This document shows, one piece after another, positions 1 through 5,689 of a stretch of DNA of 14,375 bases. The notes below the pieces were generated by a model, which saw only the letters and a program-made list of their open reading frames with translations, did not search any database and was not told the origin of the DNA. This DNA comes from an uncultured Nitrospinaceae bacterium (GTDB lineage: Bacteria; Nitrospinota; Nitrospinia; Nitrospinales; VA-1): positions 1 to 14,375 of the forward strand of contig CAJJDL010000226.1 of NCBI GenBank assembly GCA_905182935.1. Reading direction: 5' to 3'. Position 1 is the stretch's first letter. Each line of letters starts with the position of its first letter. The position numbers and the translations under genes were made by a program.

Positions 1-824
1 TTATTAGCTATTTCTTTGGAAACAGGTATTAAAAGTACCCCCTTATAATAGTCAGTATCATACTCAATACCAAATTCAAGGTTAGGGGTTAATAGAACTG
101 GGGCTCTAGGTTTTCGTACTCCAATTCGAGCGATACTATAATCCTTAGATAGAAACCACCTTGGGTCAGGGAAGACAGCAAGTTGTGTTTTTGAATCAAG
201 CGATTGCAAAAGAGGAAGAAATATTGCTGCAGAATATATTCGTTCTTTTTTAAACCCAATTTCCTCCAAACTACCCTGTTTAACAGTTCTAGTAGCTTGA
301 ATTTCTGTCAATGAATCTATTCCCACAAAGATCTCATGAACCGGTATATTTTGAGAGTCAAGAAATTCGATGGTAATCCATTGCCCAAAACGTTTCAAAA
401 AAACTCTAGCCCAATTATTTTTTGAATCAATAGAAATAAGTTGAAATGGAGAAATTATTTGAGACGACCATTGCCCAGGAAAATCATAATAAAGCTCTAG
501 GAACTTCTCACGATTCAAAACCAATGGAAAAGACGGCTCAATATTTTCAAATAAAGTTTTGAGCGAGTCAATTGCTTCTGTAGATTCTTGCCTTGAATCA
601 AGCAATGACCGAATCGATTGAATTTTTGTTTGCGCAAGAATCGACTCTCTATCCTTATCCCAAACGCGACCTAATTGAGGTCTTTCAGAATTTTGCCATT
701 TAAGATAGTTACCCAATCCTCGTTCAAAAATTTTTCCATAAAACTCTAAGAAAACAAGAACTATGACTGCAAGGACAAATGTAATACGAATACGCTGCTG
801 GCTTTGAATTTTTGAGGACTTCAC
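1..824 (-). CDS. Membrane-anchored protein of unknown function (partial, C-terminus outside window)
   Basis: An open frame with no stop runs from position 824 to the left edge, giving 274 codons, so the C-terminus is missing. The start is GTG at 824-822. An in-frame TAA lies directly before it, so translation cannot begin further upstream; a weak GTGAGA ribosome-site-like string precedes it. The visible protein starts with a short basic, polar segment (many Lys, Arg and Gln), then one strongly hydrophobic helix at about residues 13-29. A long soluble part follows, rich in charged and aromatic residues, with no signal-peptidase or lipobox site. This suggests a type II (N-in) single-pass membrane protein whose soluble part faces the periplasm; that is inference. 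I recognise no domain or catalytic motif. About 385 bases separate its start from the end of hemB, so the two need not be co-transcribed. Confidence 0.75.
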   Translation of the reverse strand, partial: MKSSKIQSQQRIRITFVLAVIVLVFLEFYGKIFERGLGNYLKWQNSERPQLGRVWDKDRESILAQTKIQSIRSLLDSRQESTEAIDSLKTLFENIEPSFPLVLNREKFLELYYDFPGQWSSQIISPFQLISIDSKNNWARVFLKRFGQWITIEFLDSQNIPVHEIFVGIDSLTEIQATRTVKQGSLEEIGFKKERIYSAAIFLPLLQSLDSKTQLAVFPDPRWFLSKDYSIARIGVRKPRAPVLLTPNLEFGIEYDTDYYKGVLLIPVSKEIAN

Positions 825-1209
825 TTAAATTATCTCACGGTAAAAATTTTATTTAAGAAAAGATTAGAAATCGTATTTTACCTATTGCACTTTACCGTTA
901 TTTATTTGCAGACTTCGTTATCACTTTCTAACGTTCATTTTCTTAACTCGACAACTACTTCTAAGAACTATTACCTAAGAGTATTAGCTTAACCAAAACT
1001 TCTACTAAAGTGTCTCTTTTACCAGCCTCATATCTAACATTGAAACGAAACCCTATATTAAAAATTTACGCAATTTCTGGTTATATGCACTTTAATTCCT
1101 TGCGAATCAATCTAATATTTTTAGCAGCTATGGGCATTCGTGTTTTAAAAGCGGCTTAATAGTCTCATGAAAGTTTAATTATTCTAGGGAAATAGAAATT
1201 AAATTTTTC
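825..1209. other. Intergenic region with nothing assignable
   Basis: This stretch between the hemB stop and the start of the partial left gene is AT-rich, and every frame I read is broken by stops. I see no tRNA-like fold and no convincing sigma-70 hexamer pair. The only symmetry noted is a short separated pair, CGGTAAA near 838 and TTTACCG near 892, which is too short and too far apart to interpret. It should hold the promoter of the left gene and the 3' end of the hemB transcript. Confidence 0.5.
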
Positions 1210-2184
1210 TCATCTATTAAGTAATTTTGCTGCTTCTCTAGAAAAATAGGTGAGGATCATATTCGCGCCGGCCCTTTTTATACTTATCAGGACTTCCATC
1301 ATTACTCTTTCGCCATCCACCCAACCATTTTGAGAAGCCGCTTTTACCATTGAATATTCTCCACTAACATTATAAGCAGCAACAGGAACATTTACCTCAC
1401 TACGAACTTTGGAAATAATATCCAAATATGAAAGAGCTGGTTTCACCATTACAATATCTGCTCCCTCTTCTATATCTTGAATAACCTCCTTAATACTCTC
1501 ATTCGTGTTTGCTGGATCCATTTGATAAGAACACCGATCTCCAAACTGTGGAGAAGAATCTGCAGCCTCTCTAAAAGGCCCATAAAATGCGGAGGCAAAT
1601 TTCGCCGCATAAGACATAATAATTTTATCTTGATGACCTGTTTCATCTAAAGTTGCACGAATTTTCTGGACTCTGCCATCCATCATATCTGAAGGAGCAA
1701 TAATATCAGCGCCAGACTCTGCATGAGTTAAGGCCATTTTTGATAAAAGCTCTAGAGTTGCATCATTTAAGATTTTACCGTCTTCAACAACACCGCAATG
1801 ACCATGATTTGTATACTCATCTATACAAACATCTGTAATAACGATTATCTCTGGGATAGCATTTTTAATTTCCAGTATTGCGCGCTGAATAATTCCATCC
1901 TGTTTATACGCTTCAGAACCAAGTTCATCTTTTTTACTTGGAATTCCAAAAAGAATAACTGCAGGAATGCCCAATGAGTATGATTCTTTAACCTCAGAAA
2001 CTAAATTTTCAATAGAAAGACGACAAACTCCAGGCATCGAAGAAATTTTCTGCCTAATACCTGAGCCTTCACATACAAAAAACGGTTCAATTAAATCATC
2101 AATAGACAAAGTGGTTTCTCGAACCATTCTTAAAATACCTTCACTTTGCCGCAAACGTCTATATCGATGAATAGGGAATGTCAT
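1210..2184 (-). CDS. hemB: Porphobilinogen synthase (delta-aminolevulinic acid dehydratase)
   Basis: HemB condenses two 5-aminolevulinate molecules into porphobilinogen, the first common pyrrole of haem, sirohaem and cobalamin synthesis, in the cytosol. The 324-aa product from ATG at 2184 matches the usual bacterial length. The frame stays open to 2247, but those 21 extra residues are a hydrophobic run encoded by AT-rich leader, so I chose the internal ATG, which gives the family-typical N-terminus with PIHRYRRLR. Both Schiff-base lysines are present: Lys195 in SYAAKFAS and Lys248 in [10 protein letters not shown]. The metal-site segment [14 protein letters not shown] (residues 118-131) keeps the first and third Cys of the zinc type but has Asp where the second Cys usually sits. 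No strong ribosome-binding site is seen, and a TTTTTCGAAAAA palindrome lies at 2199-2210 in the leader. The gene stands alone on this strand. Confidence 0.95.
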   Translation of the reverse strand: MTFPIHRYRRLRQSEGILRMVRETTLSIDDLIEPFFVCEGSGIRQKISSMPGVCRLSIENLVSEVKESYSLGIPAVILFGIPSKKDELGSEAYKQDGIIQRAILEIKNAIPEIIVITDVCIDEYTNHGHCGVVEDGKILNDATLELLSKMALTHAESGADIIAPSDMMDGRVQKIRATLDETGHQDKIIMSYAAKFASAFYGPFREAADSSPQFGDRCSYQMDPANTNESIKEVIQDIEEGADIVMVKPALSYLDIISKVRSEVNVPVAAYNVSGEYSMVKAASQNGWVDGERVMMEVLISIKRAGANMILTYFSREAAKLLNR

Positions 2185-2421
2185 AGAAATGGATATTATT
2201 TTTCGAAAAAAATAAACAACAAAAATAAAAAAATGTAAAACTAGCAAGTATCAATTAAAACAAAGGTTACCATAAGCCCCCTTAAGCAACAATAGACCAA
2301 TTAAGAAATACTGAAACTGGACTCCGGAATAGCCTAAAGCGTTAAAATATTGACTTAATTATAGCCTAAAACCAAAAACTAGGTTTTTTAAATAAGAAAA
2401 TAAAAACCATTAACACCTTTA

Positions 2422-2448
2422 TTTGATAATAGTTACACCATTATCAAA
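2422..2448. promoter_or_regulatory. Dyad symmetry, candidate activator (enhancer) site
   Basis: A perfect 9-bp inverted repeat, TTTGATAAT and ATTATCAAA, is separated by 9 bases. Its centre (2435) lies about 77 bases upstream of the start site predicted from the sigma-54 motif at 2485-2500, a usual distance for a bacterial enhancer-binding protein site. The arms are AT-only except for one G/C pair, so a chance occurrence in this AT-rich DNA cannot be ruled out. It could instead be a hairpin at the 3' end of a transcript. Confidence 0.4.
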
Positions 2449-2484
2449 AAATTCTCGACACTATTAAAAGTGCCTACACAAAAG

Positions 2485-2500
2485 TGGCATTAATCTTGCT
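2485..2500 (+). promoter_or_regulatory. Candidate sigma-54 (RpoN) promoter, -24/-12 elements
   Basis: The sequence TGGCATTAATCTTGCT matches the RpoN consensus TGGCACG-N4-TTGCA/T. The invariant GG and GC doublets are present with exact spacing; mismatches fall only at the C and G after TGGCA. Transcription would start near 2511, leaving about 56 bases of leader before the ribosome-binding site and start of the 142-aa gene at 2568. I saw no competing good sigma-70 pair in this interval. Confidence 0.55.
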
Positions 2501-2553
2501 ATTTCTACTTAAATGCATTCAAGAAGAATACCCTTTTTTTATTAAACTCTAAC

Positions 2554-2565
2554 AGGAGATTTATG
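2554..2565 (+). promoter_or_regulatory. Ribosome-binding site with an ATG-TAA start-stop codon pair
   Basis: AGGAG at 2554-2558 is nine bases before the ATG at 2568, which decides the start of the 142-aa gene. An extra ATG at 2563 is followed at once by TAA, and that TAA shares its last base with the true ATG (ATGTAATG). It lies only four bases from the AGGAG, so the downstream ATG is the better start. Confidence 0.6.
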
Positions 2566-2567
2566 TA

Positions 2568-2996
2568 ATGGACACATTCGATGGATTTGAAGATAAAGAA
2601 TTTGACCAACTTAATGAAGCAGTATTAAAGGCTATTCTTTCATCAAAAGATGTTGAAAAGGTTTTACGGGATTTTAAATCAAAAGACCTGATAAATGAAA
2701 TGGCTGTAGTAAATCTAATATTAAGCTTGGAAGATTTGTCATCATTAATATTCTCAGAATCAGCAGAACAATCTAATCACGCTCTTGACACATTGAATCA
2801 GAAACAACCCCTAAAAAATGATAAAATAGAAAACAAAACTATTAATTCTAAAAAAAACCAAGTCTCTTGCAGTTTAAACAGCTATGACCTTGTAGATGGG
2901 AAAAATTTAAGCTGCAATGAAATTCTCTTCGAAAAATACTACCAAGAGAGATTTAATGAAAAGCAATGGCTACAACAATCAAAAATAAAACTATAA
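2568..2996 (+). CDS. Orphan hypothetical protein, 142 aa, two-part
   Basis: I do not recognise this protein. It has a good ribosome-binding site (AGGAG, 2554-2558). Residues 1-70 are acidic and look helical, with regularly spaced Leu, Ile and Val and Lys/Glu-rich faces. Residues 71-108 form a polar, Asn/Lys/Gln-rich linker. Residues 109-142 form a compact C-terminal segment with aromatic and charged residues (FEKYYQERF, then a Trp near residue 133) and a basic end. There is no signal peptide, membrane helix or enzyme motif, and only two cysteines (about residues 101 and 115). It is probably a cytosolic adaptor or regulatory protein, judging only by architecture. It is monocistronic: flanking genes lie on the other strand, and a sigma-54-type promoter precedes it. 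Confidence 0.75.
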   Translation: MDTFDGFEDKEFDQLNEAVLKAILSSKDVEKVLRDFKSKDLINEMAVVNLILSLEDLSSLIFSESAEQSNHALDTLNQKQPLKNDKIENKTINSKKNQVSCSLNSYDLVDGKNLSCNEILFEKYYQERFNEKQWLQQSKIKL

Positions 2997-3033
2997 AAAA
3001 AAATCTTAAGATATGCCACTAAAAATTATAAAT

Positions 3034-3060
3034 GATTTAGGGATTTCTACCCCCCTAATC
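3034..3060 (-). terminator. Possible intrinsic terminator after the TPR/radical SAM/61-aa operon
   Basis: GATTTAGGG (3034-3042) and CCCTAATC (3053-3060) can pair into an 8-bp stem with one bulged T. It starts four bases after the TAG of the 61-aa gene. On the minus strand it is followed by an AT-rich stretch containing ATTTATAATTTTTAG, which is not a clean U-run. It could also end the plus-strand 142-aa transcript. Confidence 0.35.
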
Positions 3061-3063
3061 AAA

Positions 3064-3249
3064 CTATTTGTTTTGAAAAATTTTAGAGTCACAGGAAATA
3101 TATTTTATTTGTTTAATTGGAACCACAAGAACTTCATCGCCGGCAGTCAACTCAAACAACTCAAGATCATCACTAAAACCATGCTTCTCCGTGTTTTTAA
3201 ATTCAACTTCCTCATTATCAACAAACACTATTTTTAAACGATACAACAT
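3064..3249 (-). CDS. Small beta-rich protein of unknown function, 61 aa
   Basis: The ATG at 3249 has a strong ribosome-binding site, AAGGAGAGG at 3252-3260, which makes this short frame credible despite an overlapping frame on the other strand. The product alternates short hydrophobic stretches and charged turns (RLKIVFVD, then EVEF, then DEVLVVPIKQIKYIS), suggesting a small beta-barrel or beta-sandwich. The pattern resembles the small domains that read 'strand, acidic turn, strand, ... pIsqIk.I' in several hypothetical proteins, but I cannot assign a family. There is no signal peptide or membrane helix, and one Cys near the C-terminus. It is the last gene of the operon, 41 bases after the radical SAM gene, which suggests a partner or regulator of that enzyme; this is inference. 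Confidence 0.75.
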   Translation of the reverse strand: MLYRLKIVFVDNEEVEFKNTEKHGFSDDLELFELTAGDEVLVVPIKQIKYISCDSKIFQNK

Positions 3250-3290
3250 AACCTCTCCTTATCAGCTTACTTCACGTTATATTTTTTAGT

Positions 3291-4490
3291 TTAGATAGGC
3301 AGCGCTACAGCTTCAAACTTTTTATGCAGGGGATTCCCCAAGTAATCTTCCACATAATTCTTTAAATATCCTTTTTCATAAAGTTTCTTATTAGAAAGGT
3401 TAGAATTAACTTTATGCAAAACCTTAAAACTGCAGTGAGGAAACCGCGACTTAAATTCATCAAACTTTATTCCCGAAATATCTTTTTCTTCCCCAGAAGA
3501 TCCCTCCAATATTACCTTTGGTAAATACACTCGCTTTTGGTTAGTCAACCTTCTCCCAACATCATCAAAAGTAAGTAAAGTGCTACAATTGGAATCGCCA
3601 CCAAGTGTGTGGTTAGGTACGTATAGATACCGAGCACGATTTTTTCTCAACAAATTCATAATCTTGTATACATTACCAGCCATAACGACCGTATCTTTTT
3701 TTTCTAATTCACAAGAGTCAAATGTTTTGATGATTTTATTCCTATTTAAAAAAGTAGTGATGTCAGACTCAGTTTGAATCATTGTCGTATTTGGAAGGTT
3801 TGCTTCATATATTTTTCTTGCTTCCCTAGGAAGAAACTTTTTACCTTGCCGCATCAGTGAGGTAGTATCACCATCAATATACTTTAATGGAGTAAGGCAC
3901 CCCATCCAAAGAAGACATTCATTATTTATTCGCGAAATTCGAAGCGCGTCATCGAACATAGTATCTGGTCCAAATGAATAAAAGTTAGCAGAAGTAACCG
4001 CAGGACCATCTAGAATTTTTAAGACCTGATCTTTTGTAGGAGCATGAGGCATTAAACGCTTTCTGTAAGAGCCTAACGTTATTACCGAAAGTTCAAAATT
4101 AATCCTACCAGGGTATTTTTCGGCTAATTTGTTGATTTCTTTTGCAGGCGTGTATCCAACTGTAAACAAAGTTATATTTTTATCAGTAGTCTCAAGAAAT
4201 TCATTCAACCAGTCCATTGCACGTGGGTGAAGAAATAAGTCGGTCCACTCCATATACTCATTACCTCCAACCACCCAGTGCTCTTTTCCCGTAGGACAAG
4301 ACTGTATCTCTTTAAGTATGTACTCCCAATCTTCCTGACTAGTTAAAGGGGTATCGAATGTTGTCCTATAACCTGTATCTTTCTCATAACAGAATGTGCA
4401 TTTCACGGGACAGGTTTTTCCCAAACTAAGAGGAATTTTTCTGTCATTCATTTCACGTCGAAAAACTTCATGCAACAATTCTTTATCCAA
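3291..4490 (-). CDS. Radical SAM protein with DUF512-like C-terminal domain
   Basis: The 399-aa product has the radical SAM cluster motif CPVKCTFCY (Cys27, Cys31, Cys34, Tyr35), which binds a [4Fe-4S] cluster that cleaves S-adenosylmethionine. A GGNE string near residue 75 sits where the family has its SAM-binding GGEP-type motif. Residues about 262-355 (VVMAGN..., then YVPNHTLGGD, then STLLTFDDV, then a VILEGSSG strand) resemble DUF512, which elsewhere follows a PDZ and an iron-sulfur domain; no PDZ domain is present here. There is no SPASM-type cysteine cluster, only scattered Cys. The start is TTG at 4490, supported by AGGGGA five bases upstream. It follows the TPR gene by 48 bases and precedes the 61-aa gene. 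The substrate is unknown; I am confident of the class only. Confidence 0.88.
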   Translation of the reverse strand: MDKELLHEVFRREMNDRKIPLSLGKTCPVKCTFCYEKDTGYRTTFDTPLTSQEDWEYILKEIQSCPTGKEHWVVGGNEYMEWTDLFLHPRAMDWLNEFLETTDKNITLFTVGYTPAKEINKLAEKYPGRINFELSVITLGSYRKRLMPHAPTKDQVLKILDGPAVTSANFYSFGPDTMFDDALRISRINNECLLWMGCLTPLKYIDGDTTSLMRQGKKFLPREARKIYEANLPNTTMIQTESDITTFLNRNKIIKTFDSCELEKKDTVVMAGNVYKIMNLLRKNRARYLYVPNHTLGGDSNCSTLLTFDDVGRRLTNQKRVYLPKVILEGSSGEEKDISGIKFDEFKSRFPHCSFKVLHKVNSNLSNKKLYEKGYLKNYVEDYLGNPLHKKFEAVALPI

Positions 4491-4538
4491 GAGAGTCCCC
4501 TAAAAAAACAATAAAACAAATTTCACAAATAAGACCTG

Positions 4539-4871
4539 TTAATTATCCCAGTCATTAAAAACTTTTATTAAGTTTTCATCAACGGGAACTTCATCCCTTT
4601 GTTCAACGGTCAATTCCTTAAGTAATTGACTGACGTGAACAGCGGCACAACCCATATAAGCAATACTTTCCTGCTGTAATTTATACGCACCTTCTTTTAA
4701 CTTTTTCTGAAGTTCCTCTAAGTGGGCGCTATTAAAAGGGCTTATCATTGCAGCTTTCTTAAAGGATTCAATCGCACTATAAAAATCTTTTTTCTCATGC
4801 AAATCCATAGCCTCTTTCAGTATATCCTGAGCTTTTCTAAACTCCTCAACTGTCACTGGTTGTCTAACCAT
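4539..4871 (-). CDS. Small TPR-like helical protein, 110 aa
   Basis: The product is all-helical by composition. Residues about 8-50 carry a TPR-like pair of helices: FRKAQDILKEAM, then FYSAIESFKKAAMISPFN, with the A-G/A-Y/F-A pattern and the Pro that typically ends a repeat. A second, less regular helical pair follows, and the C-terminus is acidic. There is a single Cys in YMGCAA. It has no signal peptide, so it likely acts in the cytosol as a protein-protein adaptor. It is the first gene of the operon with the radical SAM enzyme (48-base gap), so it may hold that enzyme or its substrate; this is inference from context. The ATG at 4871 has only a weak ribosome-site match (GGGAT). Confidence 0.78.
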   Translation of the reverse strand: MVRQPVTVEEFRKAQDILKEAMDLHEKKDFYSAIESFKKAAMISPFNSAHLEELQKKLKEGAYKLQQESIAYMGCAAVHVSQLLKELTVEQRDEVPVDENLIKVFNDWDN

Positions 4872-5009
4872 AATTACTTTAATCCCAAGAAAAATTAAAT
4901 GATGTTAAATTTATTTTTCAAACTACTTAATATCATAACTAATTAAAAAAAAATCGAGCCTCAATCTAAGTACAAAATTAAATGTTCTACCAATATTGTT
5001 TGAAACATA

Positions 5010-5038
5010 TTTATCGCCCCTTTATAGTAAATTGTCAA
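5010..5038 (-). promoter_or_regulatory. Candidate sigma-70 promoter for the TPR/radical SAM/61-aa operon
   Basis: On the minus strand a perfect TTGACA (5038-5033) is followed after 17 bases by GATAAA (5015-5010, four of six matches to TATAAT). Transcription would begin near 5003, leaving a leader of about 130 bases before the TPR gene. On the plus strand the same bases give TTGTCA-N17-TAAAAA (5032-5060), a weaker opposing promoter sharing the -35 box. Confidence 0.5.
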
Positions 5039-5138
5039 GATCCCTAAATATATTTAAAAAAAATTTAACAGGTATGTGTTTTTCGTTGAGTAAGGGGAAT
5101 GCAAGCTTTAAAAAAGCGATAGTTTTAAGAGCGGAGAA

Positions 5139-5251
5139 GAGGGGTCAAGTTAAGAAATGTAAAGCAGGAAGGTTGTGACAAACTTCTAGAGGGAACGGCA
5201 ATGAAATTTTACCGCCCCTCCAGAGAACCATTAAATAGCGTTACAAGCTAA
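5139..5251 (+). ncRNA. Candidate structured RNA or leader with tiny ORF (speculative)
   Basis: GAGGG (5189-5193) and CGG (5196-5198) can pair with CCG (5212-5214) and CCCTC (5216-5220), and the stem is extended by TCT/AGA across one mismatch. An upstream GAGGGG (5139-5144) can pair with the same CCCCTC (5215-5220), so the two folds exclude each other. Between the arms, ATG at 5201 preceded by AGAGGG opens a 16-codon frame ending at 5251, and the hairpin would hide its ribosome site. I recognise no known RNA family (not tmRNA, SRP RNA or RNase P by their conserved cores). Confidence 0.2.
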
Positions 5252-5324
5252 AACTACACTGTGGTAATTGAGTGCCTAAATATCTCCCCTTAGCGGAGAA
5301 AAATTTATGTGTACTTTTATAAAT

Positions 5325-5453
5325 TTACTTTTCAGGTGGTGTAGGACTGTTTGCTTCGTTGCAATGGCCCTCTGGACATGCACCAGTGCCATAGCACCCT
5401 GCGGTCACAGTAACCAATAGCATCAACAAAAATATGCCAGCGAATCTTTTCAT
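5325..5453 (-). CDS. Very small predicted lipoprotein, 42 aa
   Basis: ATG at 5453 is preceded by an excellent ribosome-binding site, AGGGGAG at 5461-5467, seven bases away. The product starts MKRFAGIFLLMLLVTVTAGC: a basic tip, a hydrophobic core and TAGC as a lipobox, with Cys20 as the expected lipidated residue. The mature part is only 23 residues, with Cys at 20, 26 and 31 (CYGTGACPEGHC) and a Pro-rich, charged tail. The Gly, Tyr and Asn after Cys20 give no clear inner-membrane retention Asp, so outer-membrane sorting is possible. The function is unknown. Candidates include a metal-binding or entericidin-like small lipoprotein; I cannot tell. It is monocistronic and divergent from birA. The strong start signal and signal peptide make it a real gene despite its size. 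Confidence 0.8.
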   Translation of the reverse strand: MKRFAGIFLLMLLVTVTAGCYGTGACPEGHCNEANSPTPPEK

Positions 5454-5509
5454 TCTAAATCTCCCCTAATAAAAAAAAATGGCCTACCTAATAACTATGA
5501 GCATGCATC

Positions 5510-5550
5510 TTTGTTAAAAACATTGCTTTATTAGCAGTATTTTTAACAAA
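5510..5550. promoter_or_regulatory. Long near-perfect inverted repeat (hairpin) upstream of the lipoprotein gene
   Basis: The arms TTTGTTAAAAACATTGCT (5510-5527) and AGCAGTATTTTTAACAAA (5533-5550) pair over 18 positions with one mismatch and one G-T wobble around a 5-base loop. It lies between the divergent lipoprotein and birA genes, about 57 bases upstream of the lipoprotein start. A weak minus-strand promoter-like pair (TTAACA-N18-TATTAG, 5517 to 5488) overlaps its left arm. It could be an operator or a transcript-end hairpin; neither strand has a clean U-run next to it. Confidence 0.5.
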
Positions 5551-5592
5551 ATTCAATCATTTTTTAAATTCGAATAAACAAAGAGCTTTATT

Positions 5593-5624
5593 TTGACACT
5601 ATATGCCTAATTAGGCATTCTAAA
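5593..5624 (+). promoter_or_regulatory. Candidate birA promoter with 16-bp palindrome in a long spacer
   Basis: A perfect TTGACA (5593-5598) is followed by the exact palindrome ATGCCTAATTAGGCAT (5603-5618). The best -10 match, TCTAAA (5619-5624, four of six), lies after a 20-base spacer. A palindrome filling an overlong spacer is the layout of MerR-family controlled promoters; it would also suit a simple repressor. Transcription would begin near 5631, about 60 bases before birA. Confidence 0.45.
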
Positions 5625-5689
5625 TAGAAATTTATAACATTTTCTTTAAAGCTTAATCTTTAACAATACTTGACCATATTTAAAACAAT

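Larger units (their letters stand above)
4872..5324. other. Long non-coding region between the TPR operon and the lipoprotein gene
   Basis: The left part is very AT-rich leader of the TPR operon, with its promoter at 5010-5038. From about 5130 the base composition changes, with runs of G and later C in an otherwise AT-rich genome, and this part can fold (separate entry). A 60-codon frame at 4996-5178 starts with TTG, has no ribosome site and an unconvincing composition, so I do not call it. A small stem CTCC/GGAG lies near 5284-5298. Confidence 0.45.

Noticed and set aside
825..1209. Possible tRNA or small RNA in the left intergenic region
   Set aside because: No T-loop sequence, acceptor pairing or stable stem was found.
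2185..2247. N-terminal extension of HemB with a hydrophobic stretch that looks like a signal or membrane segment
   Set aside because: Porphobilinogen synthase is cytosolic, the ATG at 2184 gives the normal N-terminus and length, and the extension is simply AT-rich leader read in frame.
3013..3237. 74-codon plus-strand frame overlapping the 61-aa gene
   Set aside because: It lies antisense to a frame with a strong ribosome-binding site and has none of its own; its Phe/Leu/Lys-heavy composition is that of a shadow frame.
4996..5178. 60-codon plus-strand frame in the long intergenic region
   Set aside because: TTG start, no ribosome-binding site, and it overlaps the operon promoter and the foldable patch; nothing in the residues looks like a domain.
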